A model generated the notes under the pieces. That model was not told where the DNA came from. It searched no databases and saw nothing but the letters and a program-made list of their open reading frames with translations. Made by a program: the position numbers and the translations under genes. Shown piece by piece: positions 48,601 to 57,600 of a DNA stretch of 64,000 nucleotides. Position 1 is the first letter of the stretch, and every line of letters begins with the position of its first letter. The stretch covers positions 33,016,750-33,080,749 of the forward strand of contig OY855905.1 of assembly GCA_963693305.1 (NCBI GenBank). Reading direction: 5' to 3'. This DNA is from Meandrina meandrites (taxonomy: Eukaryota; Cnidaria; Anthozoa; Scleractinia; Meandrinidae).

Positions 48601-51600
48601 GTACTCGAACTTAAGTGCATTACTGTACCTCTCTAGAGCAGACTTGAAGTTGACATATCTCTTGCTGATTCCTGCCTCTGCCACATGGACAGCTCCACAG
48701 ATAACACCAAGGATTGCATCAGGACGTTCAGTCTGCAGAGTAATAAAAAAATTGTAAGCTACACATATGTCTGCAATAATTAATTCCATGCATCAAGTAA
48801 ATTGAGAATTTACAATTACTCAGCCAGAAAGATTTCTCAGTTTGCTGATTAATTTGTTATAATTATATATTCAGAAGGGGTTGGATATCCAGTGGATGCT
48901 CACTCTTCAGGGAATATGAGACTTGATCAGCAGTTACAAGCTTCATGCTGGTCTTGGAGGTTACTAACCTGAACCTGCTTGGAAATAAGAAAATCCAACC
49001 ACCCAGTGTCAATGATGTTCTTTGAAAAGTATTCATGTTCCAACAACTTCACCAGGTACTCCACTGTGGTACGGAAATCACCACGTATAGAGATTTCCTT
49101 CAATGCCAAGACCATGTTCCTGAGTTGAGATTATAGGAAACATGAAAAGTCTTGTAAGTAATGTGGATGCAAAAAAAAATGTTTATGACAGTAAACTTTC
49201 ACATGGCATTATTTGAAAGTAAAATGAATATCTAGTAATTAGTTGACAGTGTAATGATTGACAAACAAGCACTATGTATTTTATTGTTAATTGTCTCACC
49301 TCCTTGCTGCTTCTCTGTCCTCTCCCCAGGCAAAGCAGTGGCCAAACTGAGAATCAGCAAATTCATGAAGGCCACCATCAGCTCCAACACTGAAGTATCC
49401 CCATACATTTTTCATGCTGCGAAATGTCAACTCTTTCACTGTACCACTACTGGGTTTGAAGCCCTGAAACAAGAAAAGAAAAATACTTCACTGACCCTGA
49501 GGTTATCAAATTGTCATTGACACTGTTTATAATGTACAATGTTATCATAATCCTAATCATCATCGTTGCTGTAGTTGTTATTAATAACTAGTACTACGTT
49601 TGTATATCTTACCTCATCTGGATTCTCTGAAGTAATACGAGTTGCAATGACATGGCCCCTTGGCTTAGGCAGGTTCATAGGGCTACAAATAAACATCATT
49701 GATAATTCAGTTACTGATACAACTATAGCTTTGTGTAAAGTTTCAGTAATAATTACCCACTTAATGCTGTTAATAAGTAGAAAAAAATAAATCAAAATTT
49801 AATTTAAATCAAAAAGCACACTAACTTACAGTCATTACTTATAATTACTTGGCTGGGCAAGTGCTTTTGTTCTGGCCCTCCCAATCCTGGAGACATGCAA
49901 TATATAGATATTCACGCCATACATGTAAATAATTTAACAACATCTAAATGCTTTCTTTTCAATCTCGATTTTCGATCACTCACTTGTCGAAATCTATAGG
50001 ATCCTTTCCAAATGGATCTAGACCATACATTGTTCTCACATCCTTGATGTTGTATAATGGAATTCCCATAGCAATCTGAAAAAAAAAACAGAGACATGCA
50101 AATTAAGATATACTTGCATGTGTTCAGAAACTGCTTGCAAATTGTACCCATCAGTAAACTTTGTCTAATAGTATTATCAAGGATTGTGAGAAGGGAAAGG
50201 CAAACAATAAAACACAACAGGACATAGGCCAAAGAAAACTATTTTCAGCCAGGTACGTGCACTCCTGTAGCAGATGGTAAGTAGGGATGGTAGAGGGAGT
50301 TCAGAGACATTGTGGGAGGGGAGGTGTTTTAATTTAATTTTCTACTTACTAGCCTAGTATAAAAAAATAACCTAGGTTTAAAAAAATGACCTAATGCTAA
50401 TTTTGACCTGTAACATACATAAAATTATGTTACAGGTCAAATTTAAATTCAGGTTAAACTATTTTTAACCTAGGTTATTTTTTTCAACCTAGGTAAAATT
50501 TAGGATTATTATTAGGATTAGGGTTAGGGTAGGGTTAGCAGATGGTAGGGAAGGATAAGTAAGATGGTGGAGGGGGTTCAGAGACATCAAGGGAGGGGAG
50601 ATATTTTAATTTAATTTTCTACTTATTAACCTAGCAAAAAAGCAAAAATAACCTAGGTTGAAAAAATGACCTATTTAAAGCTAATTTTGACCTGTAACAC
50701 ATACATATAGACAGGTTAATAAGGCACTTAAATGACAATTATTAAATGGCAAGCCAAGGTCAAGTTGAACCTTTTATTTCTTCTGTATAACGCCAAAATC
50801 AGTTATGAAATGTTTATGTGTGAAATTTCCAACCAGGTGGTTTGTGTAAATGGTAAGCACCCCCGGTTTCCACAGCATGAAGAAACTTTAATATGACGAT
50901 TGCTACTCCCCTCCCAAGAATCAATTGGAAAGCATTCAGTTGTCAAGATCATGCACATTCAGTACCTGAAGTTGAGCTGCAGGAAGGTTTATGTCAGAGA
51001 CCATCTCAGTACAAGGATGTTCAACCTGGAATAAAGAGGAAATTGTTAGCAAACACTAGGAGTTGTAAATGTACTTGTTGGACTCTGTTAACCCAGGAAT
51101 CTAAAAAAAAAATAGGCAGAAGGCAGAAAAAAAAACTGCCGGAGGACTTGACTTTCCGGCTGAAGGACCATGATATAATCGTCTGATTAACTCTGATTTT
51201 CTCTTTTATTAAAGTGACCCAAATTTTCTGCCTGTGATCAACAGAAGTTTTGCCTGTTGGGAATTTTAGCCATGTACATCCCTGTAACTGGCATTAAGTA
51301 CTTGTAAGATGACAAACAACAAATATTTAGGGCCTCGAGAAGGAGGGACCCATCTAAAATGTGTTGGTACAAAAAATATCCATACCCCTCCCTTGGAAGG
51401 TATTTTTGGTTTTAATCCCCCACCCCTCTGGAAATTCCAATTAAGCCCCATACTTTCCTTTTAAAAATTTAGCTTTTCAGACCCCTCCCCCCACCCCCTC
51501 AGAATTTCCTTTGACCTTTCACGGGGTGGGTATATGGGGATATTTTCTGGAGTTGAACAATATCTAAACAAAGCCTTTAGCTTGACTGTGTACCTGCAGC

Positions 51601-54600
51601 CTTGGATTGAGTTCAAGAAAGTGAAAAGTGTGATCTTCAGCATGATAGAGATATTCCACAGTTCCTGCACTAACATATCCCACAAGACGACCAAGCTTCA
51701 CCGCATCCTGAGCACGACAAGTCAAAGGCAAAGTGGTATTTCAAGAAGTTATAAAATTAAATTAATTTGGTCCTAGTATTACAGTAGCGAAGGCAACTTT
51801 AGGCTAGTTACTGGGTTCTAGCTTGTATAAGAGTTCACAAAGCTCACAACCCTTCCTAAATTTTTTTTTTAACTTCAGCTTCCTGGAGTATTAGGACTAT
51901 TATGCAATTATGGTAATGGTTACTTATTTTCTTAATACTATTTAATTATCTTATATATCACAGAGAAGTGGTAGCATGAAGTTTAAGCAAATCAATTCTA
52001 GAAAAAAAGTATTTTTTGTAGGAAATCCAAAGTCAAGTCTTTAGAAGCCTTCTGAACATTAACTGATGAAACAGAAAATACTTCAAGCCTTACCAACAAT
52101 TTTAGAATTAATATCATGCACTATGTCCTCTAAAGTCTTTTGACATATGAATGATTAGTCAGCTGCTATTTGTTGACAGGTATTTGTTCAAACACTAAGT
52201 TTTTCCGATAATTTTGTTTGACAACAAGAACATGTTCCTTGTTTCATTCCTAGCTGTAGTAACCAGGGATTTGATTGGGCATTGAGAATATGGAAACAAA
52301 AAAAATATGGCACCCTTTTTCAAAAAATTAATGTTCTCACAGATACCCTGCACCCCTGATTTCAAATGACGATTTTTTTTTTAAAGGGGCAGCTTACTCT
52401 GAGAGTGTTTACACCTAATATTTTTCCCTTTTTGAATTTGCTGTATGTTACAGTAAGATGCATGATCATTGCAACAGTGAACTTTGTCATTAATTCATGT
52501 GGTTTAGCTCAGTACCTCTTCCATCTTTCTGAAGACATCAGGTTTAGCAATGGCAGCTGGAGCTTCTTCTATGATCTTCTGATGTCTACGCTGCACTGAA
52601 CAATCTCTTCCAAAAATGGACATTGCATTGCCATGCTCATCAGCCAAGAGCTGAACTTCTAAATGCCTTGCACTAGAGAAAATATAAATAGCAACAATTT
52701 CATTAAATACATTGACATTAACTGGGTTATTTAAATGAGAAATACAAAAAATAAAAATATTATAATAGTACAAGTATGAAAAAAAAAAATTTTTAATACA
52801 AAAAAAATAATTAATAATTATATGTAATAAAAATATTTATTGAAAATAAAATAACAACAATAAGGAAAAAATCAACAATAAAGTAATCAAGAACATACTT
52901 TTTTGCGAGTTTCATTACAAACACAGGAGAACCAGGAACCTCAGTCTGGACCTACAGAAGAAATATTATTTATAGTATTAATATTGTTAACTTTAATATT
53001 GTTTAAAATGTTTCATGTTTATTAACATTTAATTAACTATTGAATAGCAAATTGATTTATGTTCCCTTCAAATACAGTACTTTATATTAATTGCATGGTA
53101 CTGTACATTGTGTGGGAGGCGCAGTGGCCTAATGGTTAGCGCGCTGGACTCCGGATCGGGCGGTCCGGGTTCGAGCCCTGGCCGGGGCACTGCGTTGTGT
53201 TCTTGGGCAAGACACTTTAATTACTCTCATAGTGCCTCTCTCCACCCAGGTGTATAAATGGGTACCGGCAAATTTACTGCTGGGGGTAACCCTGCGATGG
53301 ACTAGCATCCCATCCAGGGGGGAGTAGAAATACTCCTAGTCGCTTCATGCTACGGAAACCGGGATAAGCTCCGGCCTGATGGGCCACTAGGCTCGTATAC
53401 AGACTTTACCTATACCTACCTTACTGTACATTGTACATCGTCATCATCATCATTTCTCCCCCTGCCAGTAGGTTTACACTGTACATGCTTAAACCTGTTA
53501 TTTAAATTTATGAAGGTACATGTATGTATACATTGCAAATTATACTATTAATAACAATGAGAGTCAGGTAGAGTAGATCTTGAAACAAGCGACTAGCAGA
53601 ATGATGTGTGCCACTGGATGGGTACAGTCTGTAAATGAGCAATGCATACAACCATGGATGTACGTACCTGTCTAAAGAAGTTTGTAAACTCATCATCACT
53701 TGATGCTTTACGGATTCCTTTTCCACCACCGCCTTCAGAAGCTTTGATCATCACAGGGTAGCCAATATCTCTGGCAGCCTGACAGGAAAATGCTTCAGTA
53801 AGACATTGCTTCAGTTTATTAACCTTCTATAATAATAACATTATAATAATAACATTTATAATGTGCAAATTTCACAAAATGTTCAAATGCGCATGACAAG
53901 ATTAAAAACGGAATATTTAATAAAAAAAGCAAGCTAAAAGCTAAAATTACAGTTAAGAGTAAACTTACAATGAATTTAAAAAGCTAAAATTACAATTAAA
54001 GGTAAACTTAATGATTTTAGAAAGCTAAAATTACAATTATTAAAAGTAGAATATAATTTAAAAATAACTATGATAAAAATGCATGGCGGAAAAGGTGAGC
54101 TTTTAGCTATAGCTTTTAAAATATTAACAGTGCTGGCACTTCTTATGTCAAATGGTAGCGCATTCCAAAGTTTCAGTGCAGCACAGGTAAAAGAACGGTC
54201 ACCTAGTGTGGCTTTTGATTTAAAACGCGGATAACTAGCTCTAACTCTAACTAACTAACTCTTGGCCTTCTATCATAATAAGTCGATCATTAAAAGTATT
54301 TAGTTCTCTTGGCCTTGTAACCAAGACATGTATCACTGCTGATCAATAAGACCTGGCACCTGCCAGAGCTCTGGAGGGTAGTCTGTCATGAATCACCAGC
54401 TAAAATTTAAGTTCCCCATAAAGGGCTATTAGGAGAGGTGATTATTAAGCTTCTTACATTGGCCCTGATGAGGGCTGCATATGGGTAGCCCCCTACTTAA
54501 CAATCTTATTGAAAGCCCTGCATGTATCAATTTTCCCTGCTAGTTGATGAATTATTTCTCATTCCTGGCCAGACTTTGTACTGGCTTTTGCAGTTTGAAT

Positions 54601-57600
54601 GGATTATTTCTCCTCCTTTTCCCCTCCTCTTGTCACCCCACCCACCTCCCTGGAATAGGGTATCACAGTGTAGTCTATACCCACAGCATTGAATCTGTCC
54701 AAAACAGACCCATACACCAGGGTAGAGAGTAAGCCACTAAGAGTAAAGAGCCCAAGAACTCAACAGGTTTCATCTAATTAAGGCACCTCCGGCCCACTAA
54801 GACATTTTGTTTTTTATTAGATGAAGGCCACACTTGTAAATTCAGGGGTTGAATACTTTGCCTGTACAATATCTCACCTTGATTCCTTCACTAACATCCT
54901 GTACACACCCTTTCATGTACAGATCAGATGAGACTCCAACAACTTTCCCATCAACAAAGTCATTAGATGACTTATCAAGAGTAAGACCTAAAACCAACAT
55001 GCATGGAAACCAAATGCAGATTAATAGTAATAGTAAGAACAGTTGATCTTGGAAAAAGAAGTAATTTGCTTCTTTAGTGCATTGCATGTAATGGATTCAA
55101 CAGACAGTAACAAAATATAAACACATATTAAACTATGATTTCCCACCATGGACACACTATTCAGAAAGCTTACCTGATCCACTCCAGGGGAGGGTGGGTA
55201 CACCAACAGTCTGAGCAACAATAGTTGATGCAATTTTGTCACCTAAAGCCCACATGGCTGATGCAGGAGGACCTGGACAAACATAGTTAGAAAGTTTTAT
55301 TTATTATTTACTACAGAGGAAAATCCAGAAAATTCAAAATCGGGAGTTAGAAAAAATTATCAAAAGCAGAACCTCGCCCCATACCCACAACTCATGATCA
55401 GCCCTTATTGCACAGTACTGTTCGAAAGTCGGTTGGTTACATTAAAAAACAACAAAAAAAAGCAAATGACGGTGACAAGGTTAATACTACATATAACAAC
55501 ATACAGGTGTATATGGCTGCCATGTCGTGTAATGTCGTCATCGTCGTCGCCGGAGGGTGCCCTCAAACCAATTGCCACTGACCATGATGACCATGAAATG
55601 CATGGTTCTCCTATTTCTATATATAGGGGTATAGAATGGTCCTTGAAAAATCAAATTTTAGGTGAGACTCGAGATTTCGGCGTCGCAAGTCTTGGAATCT
55701 CGAGCTCACAACAAAATAAAGCTGCATGGTCTCAGAATCTTGAATTTTTAAATTTTGAGTCTTGGAGTCTTGCAACTACACCAAAATGAAGACTGGATGC
55801 CTAAAAGTTAATAACTAATAAGCTAAAAAACAGAGAGCTACAAAGCGTTCCGCAACAGTCTTGTGCTTGGATATATAAATTGCAGCATTTCAGGCTCGGA
55901 TCTGATAGAAATGCTAAAGTCTTGAAACAATTAAGGGACTTGTGGTCTCGCAAAGTCTAGCTGAAGTCATGAAGTTACCACTCTATACCCCTTTCTATGG
56001 ATGCATGATTGTCCTTTTCCTTGGTTAATATGGGGCTATGCTTTTCAGGCTGCTGGAGCTCCACTAAATGTAATATGCAGTGTACAGTAAGTGCATGCCT
56101 ACTGCAGCATCAAAATTGAAATACCCTGTTGTCGATGATGCAGTTCAATTTTTTCCTTGGTACAGCCTGGTATTTTTGTTGTTGTTTTGTATTCATTATC
56201 ACATATTACCATTAATTATACACCAGAACAAAGGAAAATATCAAAGTGACTACAAAGGGTAAAATTGAACCACAGCATCAACATGCATACATGTACTGTA
56301 TAAATTCTCCAAGCAGTGCATGTGGTAATCTTGACTAATAAATTAACAAATAATTTATTGACATTTGGAGTTTGTTTGACTGTATAAAACAAATTTACCA
56401 GTTCTAGTGTCTTGTAAACAAACTCTTACCAATGAAAGTGATGCCATGCTTTGAAAGGAGGTCAGGAAGTTTTGGATTCTCAGATGCATGACCCCATCCA
56501 GCCCAAACAGCCTTGGAAAATAATGACACATGAGTCATGATCGATCAGCATAAGTGATGGGTTATTCACTTATAATTATTATAAACGAAATTAAGAAAGT
56601 TTATCAGTATTATAATAATATTTAAATTATATTAAAATTATTTTTATTTTGTCTCCCCTGAATTTTAGCTCCAAAATTGATATGAAATGTTATTACAAAA
56701 TTAAAATAAATATTTTCCCAATCTGACTAATTACTGCAAGCTGTACAATTTACTTTACTTTTATAAAATTTGTCCACTATAGACCTAAGAAACAAATCAA
56801 GCCAATCTCCTGTCTTTACAAAAGCTTCTAAAAAATGCAAAACAAAATAGAAATGGAAGATTCCGTACTCTCTTACTCTATAAACCTTCATTTCTTATTT
56901 TTACAAATGATTGATTTTTATGGATAGAAATAGAAAGTACAAACCTGTACAGGAATTCTCTTTGCGATATCCAGAATCAGTTCAACATTGGCATAATTAT
57001 GATTGTTTGTTCCACCAGGCACTGGTACATACTGATCAGCCATCTTGATATACTCTGCATTGGCCTGTGAATCACGCATTTTCATGAAAATGGGGTTTTG
57101 ATATCACACTAAATTCAAGTCTATAACGAAATAACAATAATTTTTTTATAATCATAGCAATATAAATTATTGTTCTTTTTCTCATTACTATAATTTCAAT
57201 TCTACAAATTTTAAAATAGCAATACATATTCTGGCTTGAAATAAGTATTATTACTGTATTTCCCCCCCAGCATTTATTTCAAACTATGCCTGGTGGACCC
57301 GGCGTTTATTTGACTCAGGACTGCAGTTCATTCGAGCCCGTTTTCATAAAGGAATGGTTTTTATTCAGTATTTTTGACAAAAATTGTATTTTGCTAATAT
57401 ACCAGTTCAGTTTATACCAGTTCAGTTTATAGGCCGAGGGGCCTACTTTCAACTCCATCTTGGAGACCCGGCATTTAATTGATACGTACCCGGCGTTTAA
57501 TCGAGAAAATATGGTATGAAAACAAATGAGAACTTAAACTTGTTCTATCATTTCAAATGTACAGCTGTAGCTCTTATTGCACAATTAGATTTGAAGTGAC

